Positions 34,001-41,100 of a stretch of 64,000 nt of DNA are shown one piece after another. The stretch comes from Actinoplanes xinjiangensis. Its GTDB lineage: Bacteria > Actinomycetota > Actinomycetes > Mycobacteriales > Micromonosporaceae. The notes below the pieces were generated by a model, which searched no databases, had not been told where the DNA came from, and was given only the letters and a program-made list of their open reading frames with translations. The first letter of the stretch is position 1. Every line of letters begins with the position of its first letter. The position numbers and the translations under genes were made by a program. The DNA is taken from NCBI RefSeq assembly GCF_003148685.1, contig NZ_QGGR01000008.1, positions 1 to 64,000 on the forward strand, in the 5' to 3' direction.

Positions 34001-35596
34001 GGCGAACGCCGTCGTCATCGCGTCGACCGGCCCGCAGATCGCCGCGACCTCGGTGCGGACCAGCTCGGCCAGGGCCGTCTGCCGCTCACCGGGGGGCAGG
34101 CCCGCCAGCCGGGCGGTCGTGTCCGGCGACGGTGCCACCGCGAGGGACTCCCGCAGCAGCCGGCGGCGGGGTTTGCCGGATCTCGTACGCGGAATCAGCG
34201 GTGTGAAGACGATCTCCTCGGGCACCTTGTGCGCGGACAGCACCCGGGCGCAGGCGCGCAGCAGTGCGGCCGCCTCGATCGTGGTGTCCGTGGGCACGAC
34301 GAAGGCCACCGGCACCTCGCCGAGCAGGGGATGCTCCCGCGCGACGACGGCGGCCTCGCGCACGCCCTGAAGTCCCTGCAGCGCCCGCTCGACCTCGGCC
34401 GGATCCACGTTGGAGCCGCCGCGGATGATCAGGTCGCTGACCCGCCCGACGACGCTGAGGTGCCCGGAGGTGTCGATGCGGCCCAGGTCGCCGGTGCGGT
34501 ACCAGCCGTCCACCAGCACCTCGGCGGTCGCCTCGGGTTTACGGTGATAGCCGAGCATCAGGTTCGGCCCGCGCACCCAGATCTCCCCGTCCGCGCTCGC
34601 CGAGTCACCGGTCGCGGGATCGACCAGCCGCACCTCGACACCGGGTACGGGCGGACCGCTGGTACCCGTGCCCCGGGGAGCGCCGGCGGGCTCGACGGCG
34701 ATCATGCCGCACGTCTCCGTGCTGCCGTAACAGTCCAGCAGCGGGACGCCGAGCAGCGCCTCGACCTCCGAACGCAGCGCGGGCTCGCTGACCGCGCCGG
34801 CAGTCACGGCGAGGCGCAGCGAGGTGGCCGCGGGCGGGCCGGTGTCCAGCAACTGGCGGTACGTGGCAGGCACCCCGGCGAGGACGGTCGGCGCCTCCTC
34901 GGTGATGAGCCGCGCCACCGTCGCAGGATCCGGCTTCCCGACGATCCGGGCGCTGGCGCCGGCGACGATCACGCCCAGGACGCAGAGCGAGTGGGCGTAG
35001 CTGTGCGCCAGGGGCAGCGGCCAGAGCAGATGATCGTCCGAGTTCAGTCCCAGCAGTGGGCCGTAACAGGTGACCGCTGACCACAGGGCCGCCCGCTGCG
35101 TGGAGACGGCGCCTTTGGGAGCGCCGGTGGTCCCGGAGGTGTAGAGCATGAAGGCCGGCTCGTCCAGGCCGAGGTCGTCGCGCGGCACGGCGTCACCGTT
35201 GGCCGGCGGTGGGTCCTGGCCGGCGAGCACCACGCGCAGGTGCCCGAGCCCGGCCGTGACCCGTTCCACCTGGGGAAGATGCCGCTCGTCGGTCACCAGG
35301 ACCGCCGGTTCGCAGTCGGCCAGCAGAGACGCGAGTTCGGCATCCGTGCAGTGCGGGCTCAACGGGACCCCGACGGCGCCTGCCCGGACCGCCGCGAGGA
35401 GCACCTCGACCAGGTCCACGCCGTCGTCGAGGCAGAACGCCAGCCGCTCGCCACGGTGGACACGCAGACCCGCGGCGATCCGCGCGGTGCGCCGTTCGAG
35501 GTCACCCCAGGTCACGATCCGCCGGTCGTCGGCGAACGCCGGCCGGCCGCCGCGCTGTCGGGCGTGTGAGCGCAGCAGGTGCGGTATCGACCGCAT
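28022..35596 (-). CDS. Single-module type I PKS: acid ligase-ACP-KS-AT-DH-KR-ACP-TE
   Basis: A 2524-residue megasynthase. Domains and key residues: acyl-AMP ligase (YTSGTTGAPKG near 152, YGSTE near 290, Lys475 in SGK), ACP1 (Ser538 in GLTSM), KS (Cys765 in DTACSSS, His900, His938), AT (Ser1204 in GHSIG; HAFH at 1301-1304 predicts malonyl-CoA), DH (His1496 in HVIGDGVVVP, Asp1654 in HPALVDAALH), KR (GGTGALG near 1889, LDD at 1965 indicating B-type, Ser2009/Tyr2022/Asn2026), ACP2 (Ser2187 in GLDSL), Pro-Ala-Glu-Gln linker, TE (Ser2376 in GHSTGG, His2499). No ER or methyltransferase. The ligase should load an aryl acid from the chorismatase. ATG 35596 follows AAGG; ATG 35644 is a longer alternative without a ribosome site and lies on a -10-like TATATG. 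Confidence 0.95.
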   Translation of the reverse strand: MRSIPHLLRSHARQRGGRPAFADDRRIVTWGDLERRTARIAAGLRVHRGERLAFCLDDGVDLVEVLLAAVRAGAVGVPLSPHCTDAELASLLADCEPAVLVTDERHLPQVERVTAGLGHLRVVLAGQDPPPANGDAVPRDDLGLDEPAFMLYTSGTTGAPKGAVSTQRAALWSAVTCYGPLLGLNSDDHLLWPLPLAHSYAHSLCVLGVIVAGASARIVGKPDPATVARLITEEAPTVLAGVPATYRQLLDTGPPAATSLRLAVTAGAVSEPALRSEVEALLGVPLLDCYGSTETCGMIAVEPAGAPRGTGTSGPPVPGVEVRLVDPATGDSASADGEIWVRGPNLMLGYHRKPEATAEVLVDGWYRTGDLGRIDTSGHLSVVGRVSDLIIRGGSNVDPAEVERALQGLQGVREAAVVAREHPLLGEVPVAFVVPTDTTIEAAALLRACARVLSAHKVPEEIVFTPLIPRTRSGKPRRRLLRESLAVAPSPDTTARLAGLPPGERQTALAELVRTEVAAICGPVDAMTTAFADLGLTSMGAMTVWHRLSLRTGLRLPTTIMWDHPSPAALVSYLDARLPGAGPVTVTERTRAATDPVAIVALGCRYPGGVNSPEDLWRLVAQGVDATSDFPVNRGWDVEALYDSDPDRIGKTYTRRGGFLHDAADFDPAFFGISPKEALATDPQQRLLLEVAWEVFERAGIPAPTLRGTDTGVYVGHMHGDYAKRLSTHELESHLGIGSAGSVASGRISYVLGLRGPALTIDTACSSSLVAMDLAAKALRAGECTLALAGGVTVMATPQAYVAFSRQRGLSPDGRCRSFSAGADGTAWAEGVGLVLLERLDDARRNGHPVLAVLRGSAVNSDGASNGLTAPNGEAQRELIRLALADAGLRGCDVDVVEGHGTATRLGDPIEATAVLATYGQDRESPVWLGSVKSNLGHTQAAAGIAGVIKMIEAMHHQEIPRSLHAGEPSPHVDWTAGAVRLLDTAQPWPVGGRPRRAAVSSFGIGGTNAHVILEEPPADTATPPAPSPGLAGAPWLISGADEAGLRAYAGRLADELTGMSPLDVGFSLATGRTALEHRAAVPAGDFDALRDLARGVPNRDVRQATARRAPRTALLFTGQGAQRLGMGRELAAAFPRFAEVYEQVCAAFTPHLATPLRDVIDGTDADLLNGTDYAQPALFAFEVALHALYEAFGVRAAHLAGHSIGELVAAHVAGVLSLPDAARLVAARGRLMAALPPGGTMVAVRATENEVQRLLADSAGQVALAAVNGPESVVLSGAQDAVDALVVRLGRPANRLTVSHAFHSALLDPMLADFRAVAESVTYHPPSVPVVSGLIGRPDPDALVTAGYWVRHARETVRYADAVTWLERAGTTAFVEIGPDAVLAVLAARCVAADSDALLVPGIRSGTAEVLDVLGALHVHGLPIDWQAVYAGSGAGRCPLPTYPFQRQRYWLDATVKADAEIHPLLGVAQPAADGPQVRHSGLLSTGRQQWLADHVIGDGVVVPAAALVEAALHAGGGIARLAELTIGTPLVLPGPAELQVVVDAPNGSPDRPLTIWSRENGSPGPWTSHATAVLTTTTGQVPPAASSWPPPGAQPVTVDYDGLAAAGFRYGPAFRVVTALWQDGDGIYADLALPVGEAAVADRYSVHPALVDAALHASLLAEPPEKLRVPFALHGVELHATGVTTARATLTRIGPDEIRVTVTDRAGRPVLSIDSLKTREMAGENAARATARRALHRLDWVPAPDTRDSGPHEIFRPVAPADGDPPTRARLLLDAVLTRLQQWLADDRPGRLVVVTEQATGADPDPAAAAVWGLLGSAQSEHPGRFTAVDLCGNAASEAALSPAAALAEPRIAVRGGTILAPRLASSGAADGTPPALDQAGVVLVTGGTGALGAILTRYLVTECGIRHVVLAGRRGTTPEWAEQLAAQVTVVACDVSDRASVDALVTACGPALTAVFHLAGVLDDGVLTAMTPARMARVLAPKADAAWHLHEATKDLDLAAFVLYSSVSGILGPPGQSNYSASNAFLDALAGHRVARGMPAQSLAWGLWDTESDGMSGQVAARRKRGEGEVLALTPAEGAALLDRALRTSEPVLVPVALDPGALTGTGVPPILAGLAPPAVSASPAPSAAAELGGWQNVLAALPPAEQEPKLATLIQTEIAAVLGFPDGTVLAPDRHFADLGLDSLAAVHIRNRLSAFSGVRLDATVALNHPTLADLTAHLYARLASDLPAEQPAEQPAEQPGAAERFAAIYHRVLRHQGALPAMTLRYLASYGLPTFGSDQRTAHVITPRSFAAGDARRPVLVFFSGYFALATPAPVELGRALDGEFDLHALTHPGFGERRDIPDSVATLVDVHADTVRDLVGDRPFVLVGHSTGGQVAHAVTERLVADGSTPAGLILIESDHSDEGRQDRRALCLVEADRDRPQELFNGFFSDKVTIAGGGYVRLFEDWRPAPIPVPTLLLRASPTREMLDADPDGGWEPRWPLPHEAVDIPGDHYSVLSADTETTAAAMRTWLRALPAE
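28868..28903 (-). repeat. Three tandem 12-base units in the PKS linker, encoding PAEQ x3
   Basis: The DNA reads CTGCTCGGCGGG three times in a row (plus strand), coding Pro-Ala-Glu-Gln repeats between ACP2 and the thioesterase. It is a flexible interdomain linker; copy number could vary by slippage between strains. Confidence 0.85.
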
Positions 35597-35644
35597 CCCG
35601 TCGCCTTGACCATCGACGTGCACCGGTCGGTTGTGATCATGCAT

Positions 35645-36365
35645 ATAGGTGATGTTGGCACACGAAATCCACGTCCCGCCCGAGCGGACCGTTGGGGCAT
35701 ATTTCCTACCAAAGACCAGGCGAGCCCCGGATCACTCGCCGGCGACCGGTGCGCCTGATCGAAGGCGAACACCGGGCGCAGCGAGGTCGGCGCCCCGGTC
35801 TGCTGCCGCATGATCTGCTTATCGACCGCTAGGTCGAAATATGCGTTGCAGCCGAGCATGATTGGCCGTTATCAATCACTGCTTCCGGGCCGGGCGGTGG
35901 CTTGAAATCCCGCAATGCAGGACCGCGGCTGAAGATTTTGCGTAGGACGACCCCACGCGCCGCGCTCGATCCGATCAACACACTGGGCGCGAACGACCGT
36001 GTCGGATAGACGCGTTGATCGAGACGAATTGCGGGGAATCCGCTTAATTCCGAGGATTCTCATGACTCTGCCGGCAGACGGGACCGGCTGCGATTGTGCG
36101 GAACTTCGAGCACATCAGCCGCCGGTTGTGCACAAAAAGGACGGAGCCCGACCACGTCGCTCTACACATTGGCTTCGATGTATGCAAGTAGCACTTATTC
36201 CGATTTCGCTCGGCAACCCTCCTGATCACTCTCGATCCATGAAATGGCATAGATGCCGAGCAATTCCTTCGGTAGCTTCACCTCTCGATGACAGCCGTCG
36301 CCGCGCGGCATGAAGACGGCTTCGAGAGCACCGGAAACGGTTGCTGAACAGGGGGAATCAGCCAT
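35645..36365. other. 721-base AT-richer region between the PKS gene and the secreted protease gene
   Basis: This long gap is visibly less GC-rich than the rest and holds both divergent promoters. On the minus strand a -10-like TATATG near 35641-35648 could start the PKS transcript with a short leader. No convincing complete gene was found. A frame starting at ATG 35859 (minus) has good codon bias for about 48 codons (to near 35716) and then loses it; it is listed separately. Elsewhere nothing recognisable is seen. Confidence 0.5.
35716..35859 (-). pseudogene. Possible remnant of a coding sequence upstream of the PKS
   Basis: Reading from ATG 35859 on the minus strand, the first 48 codons have the strong G/C third-position bias of the neighbouring genes and read MLGCNAYFDLAVDKQIMRQQ and onward to SDPGLAW; after that the bias is lost and the frame runs over the PKS start. 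No ribosome binding site is clear. It may be the start of a disrupted gene. No family is recognised. Confidence 0.3.
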
Positions 36366-37472
36366 ATGGATTCGTCAAGTGAAATCCGTTATCGAAGAAG
36401 CCTGAGACGCCTGGGGGTCGCCGCACTGGCCGCGGCCGTCGCAACGATCGCCGCACTCACCGCCCCCGCGGGCGCTCCCGCCGCGGCGAACCCCACGCCG
36501 GCCCGGATCAGCGGCTCTGATCTGAGCACCAGCAGTGCACCGGCCCCGGTGCGGCTGCCGGGCGACAAAGGGGTGCGTAACTACACGCCCGCACAGTTGA
36601 GCTCGTTCGAGCGCACCGGCGGAGACCCGGAGGTGCTGGCGCACTGGACGCCGGAACGGATGAAGGCAGCCAAGCCGCTGGACGCCCCCGGAGACGCGCA
36701 GTGGGTCGAGGACACCGCCCGCGCCGTGGCCAGCAAGACGGCGGCCGTCGCGGCGAAGCCGGTGGCCGCCCGGCTCTCGCCGAGCGTGACCAACGCCCCG
36801 ACACCGGTGACGAACTTCTCGATCACCAACGGCAAGTTGTTCATCGGTGGCTACGAGAGCGGCTCGTGGTGCTCGGCGTCGGCGATCAACACCGCGTCCA
36901 AGCGGGTGCTGATCACCGCCGGTCACTGTGTCCATGACGGACAGGGCGGCACCTGGCTGCAGAACCTCGTGTTCGTGCCGGGTTACAACGCCTTCAACAG
37001 CGACCACGACCCGGTCGGCCGCTTCCAGGCGTACTGGCTGCGGACCTTCAACGAGTGGATCGACAACAGCAACCTCAACCGGGACGTCGGCTTCGTGACC
37101 ACCTACTCCGGTGGCGACTGGAACTCGACGGTCGTCAACACCATCGGCGGGCACGGCCTGGTCTACAACGGTGGAACGGAGTTCGACACGTCGATCTTCG
37201 GATATCCGAGCAACCGTGACGGCGGCAACGTCATGTGGGCCTGCTGGGGCACCGCCACCGACAACAGCATCCTGGACAACAAGTCCAAGATCACCTGCAA
37301 CTTCGGAGGTGGTTCCTCCGGCGGACCGTGGACCTGGAACTACGACAACGCCAGCGGACTCGGCTCGGTCCGCTCGGTCATGTCCACGGTGAACAGCGCG
37401 GGCGTCAACAAGGGGCCATACTTCGACCAGGCTGTCGTCGACGCGATGAACGCCGCCAACGCCGATTGGTAG
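36366..37472 (+). CDS. Secreted trypsin/V8-like serine protease
   Basis: A 368-residue exported endopeptidase with signal, propeptide and catalytic domain. The Sec signal spans about residues 10-40 (RRLGVAALAAAVATIAALTAP), followed by a proline/alanine-rich prosegment to about 150. The triad is His187 in ITAGHC, Asp240 in NRDVGF and Ser318 in GGSSGGP. The pattern is that of the S1B family (V8/exfoliative-type), not of chymotrypsin-like S1A proteins. RBS GGGGGA precedes the ATG. A lipoprotein gene begins nine bases after the stop and is probably co-transcribed. Proteolysis of extracellular proteins is the likely role. Confidence 0.9.
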   Translation: MDSSSEIRYRRSLRRLGVAALAAAVATIAALTAPAGAPAAANPTPARISGSDLSTSSAPAPVRLPGDKGVRNYTPAQLSSFERTGGDPEVLAHWTPERMKAAKPLDAPGDAQWVEDTARAVASKTAAVAAKPVAARLSPSVTNAPTPVTNFSITNGKLFIGGYESGSWCSASAINTASKRVLITAGHCVHDGQGGTWLQNLVFVPGYNAFNSDHDPVGRFQAYWLRTFNEWIDNSNLNRDVGFVTTYSGGDWNSTVVNTIGGHGLVYNGGTEFDTSIFGYPSNRDGGNVMWACWGTATDNSILDNKSKITCNFGGGSSGGPWTWNYDNASGLGSVRSVMSTVNSAGVNKGPYFDQAVVDAMNAANADW

Positions 37473-37481
37473 GTTGAACCG

Positions 37482-37907
37482 ATGAGAGTGCGGCCACCAC
37501 TTCCACTGGCTGCCTGTCTGCTGGCTGTGGTGGCCGCACTGAGCGCCTGCGGTTCCGCGGCCGAGCCCGGCGGCGACACGTCGGGCGTCCCGGCGCCGAC
37601 CGGACCGACACGGCCGGGAGTGCTGCCGACCCGGAGCGACCTGGTCGGCGCGCAGGTTGTTCAGTGGCGCGATTGGCGCAGTGTCGACGATCGGACCATC
37701 GAGGTCACCGTGACGGCCGGCCCCGCCGACTGTTACGGCGCCGAGCCGGAAGTGACGGAGAGCGAAACGGCGGTGCGCGTCCGGATCCGCGTCGGACTGC
37801 TACCCGAGGCGGCCGACAAGGACTGCCCGGCGATCGCCAAGGAGTCGGTAGTCCCGGTGCGGCTCACCTCCGCCCTGGGTGACCGCAAGGTCGAACCCCT
37901 GAGCTGA
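37482..37907 (+). CDS. Predicted lipoprotein of unknown function
   Basis: A 141-residue protein with a lipoprotein signal peptide, LACLLAVVAALSAC, giving lipidation at Cys23. The following 40 residues are Pro/Gly/Thr-rich and disordered. The remaining domain has two Cys and strands such as TIEVTVTAGPADC; no known family is recognised. The ATG lies nine bases after the stop of the secreted protease, so the two form an operon. A proteinaceous partner or inhibitor of the protease is possible but is not supported by similarity. Confidence 0.75.
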   Translation: MRVRPPLPLAACLLAVVAALSACGSAAEPGGDTSGVPAPTGPTRPGVLPTRSDLVGAQVVQWRDWRSVDDRTIEVTVTAGPADCYGAEPEVTESETAVRVRIRVGLLPEAADKDCPAIAKESVVPVRLTSALGDRKVEPLS

Positions 37908-38028
37908 CGCCGGCTCGGCGGGCGAGCAGCCGTCGCCTGCCGGGCCGCCCCACGGTCACGGGGCCCTCGCGCCCGGCGAGTTACCGAACCGTTACACGCT
38001 GAACTCTTGCTGGACATTCGGCGGGCGG

Positions 38029-38045
38029 CCCTATTTTGTATAGGG
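38029..38045. promoter_or_regulatory. Palindrome CCCTAT-N5-ATAGGG in the promoter of the ThuA/GSDH gene
   Basis: Perfect six-base arms CCCTAT and ATAGGG flank TTTGT, and the right side TGTATAG is a reasonable -10. The site is about 65 bases before GTG 38113. A regulator bound here would block the promoter of the large secreted protein. The AT-rich block stands out in this GC-rich stretch. Confidence 0.5.
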
Positions 38046-38112
38046 AATCAACAAATCTCGATGTGTGGGTTGTGGCGTGAGACCGCTGTCCACTCACGAC
38101 AAGGAGAAACGC

Positions 38113-41100
38113 GTGCCCCGTCCACGCCGTGTCCACCCCGGAAGAAGCCTGCTCACCGCTGCCCTGCTCGCGTGCACCCTGCTGGTGACCGTCCTCAGTG
38201 GCACTCCGGCCCAGGCCGCCCCCGCGGGCCCGCAGCCCGCGGCGGTCCGGGCCGCGGAGCCGTACTCCGTCCTGGTCTTCTCCAAGACCGCCGCCTTCCG
38301 GCACGACGCCATCCCGGCCGGCATCGCCGCCATCAGGCAGCTCGGCGCCGACAACGGTTTCACCGTCGACGCCACCGAGGACAGTGCCGCCTTCACCGAC
38401 GCGAACCTGGCCAAGTACCGCGCGGTGATCTGGCTCTCCACCACCGGCGACGTCCTGGACCCCGGCCAGCAGTCGGCCTTCGAGCGCTACATCCGAGCCG
38501 GCGGCGGGTACGCCGGCATCCACGCCGCCTCCGACACCGAGTACAGCTGGCCCTGGTACGGCGACCTGGTCGGCGCGTATTTCGCCAGCCACCCCGCCAA
38601 CCAGCAGGCGACCGTGAAGGTGGAGGACCACGCCCACCCGTCCACGGCCGGGTTGCCGGAGCGCTGGTCGCGGTTCGACGAGTGGTACAACTTCCGGTCC
38701 AACCCCCGCGGTGACGTGCACGTGCTGGCCAGCCTCGACGAGACCACCTACACCGCGGGTGCCGGTGCGATGGGTGCCGACCACCCGACCGCGTGGTGCC
38801 AGGACTACGACGGCGGACGGGCCTGGTACACCGGCGGCGGCCACACGATCGAGTCGTACACCGATCCGGCGTTCCTCGCCCACCTGCTGGGCGGCATCCA
38901 GACCGCGGCCGGGCAGCTGGACGCCGACTGCGGCGCGTCGCTGACCGAGAGCTTCGAGAAGATCACCCTGGACAGCAACACCAGCAACCCGATGGAACTG
39001 GACATCGCCGACGACGGCCGGGTGTTCTACGTCGAGCGCGACGGCCGGGTACGGATCGTCAAGCCCGCCACCGGCACCACGGTGACCGCGGTCGACCTGG
39101 ATGTCTTCACCGGCAACGAGGACGGCCTGATCGGCATCCGGCTCGACCCGGACTTCGCCGACAACGGCTGGGTCTACCTCTACTACGCCCGCAACGACGG
39201 TGTGGCCCGCAACCTGCTGTCCCGGTTCACCGTCGTCGGCGACACCATCGACCCGGCCACCGAGAAGGTCGTCCTGCAGGTCGACACCCAGCGCAACACC
39301 TGCTGCCACGCCGGCGGGAGCATGACCTTCGACAGCGCCGGCAACCTCTACCTGGCCACCGGCGACAACACCAACCCGTTCGAGTCCGACGCCTTCACCC
39401 CGATCGACGAGCGTGCCGGCCGGCAGGACTACGACGCCCAGCGCACCGCCGGCAACACCAACGACCTGCGCGGCAAAGTGCTGCGGATCCATCCGGAGGA
39501 CGACGGGTCGTACACGGTCCCGGCAGGCAACCTCTTCCCGTCGGGCACCGCGCGGACCCGCCCGGAGATCTACGCGATGGGCCTGCGCAACCCGTTCCGC
39601 ATCGGCATCGACCCGGCCACGAACACCCTCTACGTCGCCGACTACGGGCCGGACGCCGGTGCGACCAACCCCGACCGCGGTCCGGAGGGGACCGTGGAGT
39701 GGAACATCGTCACCGGCCCGGGCAACTTCGGCTGGCCGTACTGCATCGGCGCGAACTACGCCTACAACGACTACCAGTTCCCGTCCGGGCCGAGCGGGGC
39801 GAAGTTCAACTGCGCGGCGCCGGTGAACAACTCGCCCAACAACACCGGCCTGACCACGCTGCCGCCGGCCGTCAGCGCCACCGTCGACTACGACTACAGC
39901 GGCAACGCCCGCTTCCCGGAGATCGGCGGTGGCGGCGCCCCGATGGGCGGCCCGGTCTACCGCTACGACGCCGACCTGAACTCCACGCGCAAGTGGCCCG
40001 CCTACTACGACGGCAAGGCGCTGCTGGGTGAGTGGAACCAGTCGAAGATGTACACCATGCAGGTGACCGCCGACGGCCGGTCCCTGGTCGACATCAACCA
40101 GTTGCTGTCCGGGATGAAGTTCATCCGCCCGATGGACTTCGAGTTCGGCCCGGACGGCGCGATGTACATGATCGAGTGGGGCACCGGCTTCGGCGGCAAC
40201 AACGACGACTCCGGCATCTACCGGATCGACTACATCGCCGGTGAGCGGGCACCGATCGCCGCGGCCGCCGCCACCCCGACCTCCGGGCAGGCGCCGTTGA
40301 CCGTACGGTTCTCCAGCGCCGGATCCCGCGACCCCGACGGCGGCGCGCTGACCTACGCCTGGACGTTCGGCGACGGCGCGACCTCCACCGAGGCCAACCC
40401 CACCCACACCTACGCCACGGCGGGCGACTACACCGCGCAGCTGACCGTCACCAACCCCAAGGGTCGCAGCGCGGTGGCGAACGTCCCGGTGACCGCCGGC
40501 AACACCGCCCCGACGGTGAGCATCGAGTTCCCGCCGGACGGCGGCTTCTTCGAGTGGGGTGACCAGGTCCGCTACACGATCAAGGTCACCGACCCGGAGG
40601 ACGGTGAGATCGACTGCGACCGGGTGCGGTTGCAGGTGCTGCTCGGCCACGACGAGCACGCCCACCCGCTGGAGCAGCACACCGGCTGCACCGGCACCGT
40701 GCAGACCACCCTCGCCTCGGGGCACGGCGCGGAGGCCAACGTCTTCGCCGTCTTCGAGGCCACCTACACCGACGACGGCGGCTCGGGCGGTGCCGGCCCG
40801 CTCACCGGGCGGGCGATCGAGCAGCTGCAGCCCAAACGCAAGCAGGCCGAGTACTTCACCGGCACCGGCCGGGTACCCGGCGGCACCGGCGCCGGCGACC
40901 CGGGCGTGGTCCGCGAGACCGGCAGCGACCCGGCCGGCGGCGGCCAGAACATCAGCCTCATCGAGGACGGCGACTGGTGGTCGCTGGACCCGGCCAGCCT
41001 GACCGGCATCGACTCGATCCGCTTCCGGGTCGCGTCGGCTGCCGCCGGCGGACGGATCGAGGTCCGCGCCGACGCCGCCGACGGCCCGCTCGTCGCCACG

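Noticed and set aside
32564..35080. 838-codon plus-strand frame within the PKS
   Set aside because: Antisense to intact PKS domains; no domain of its own.
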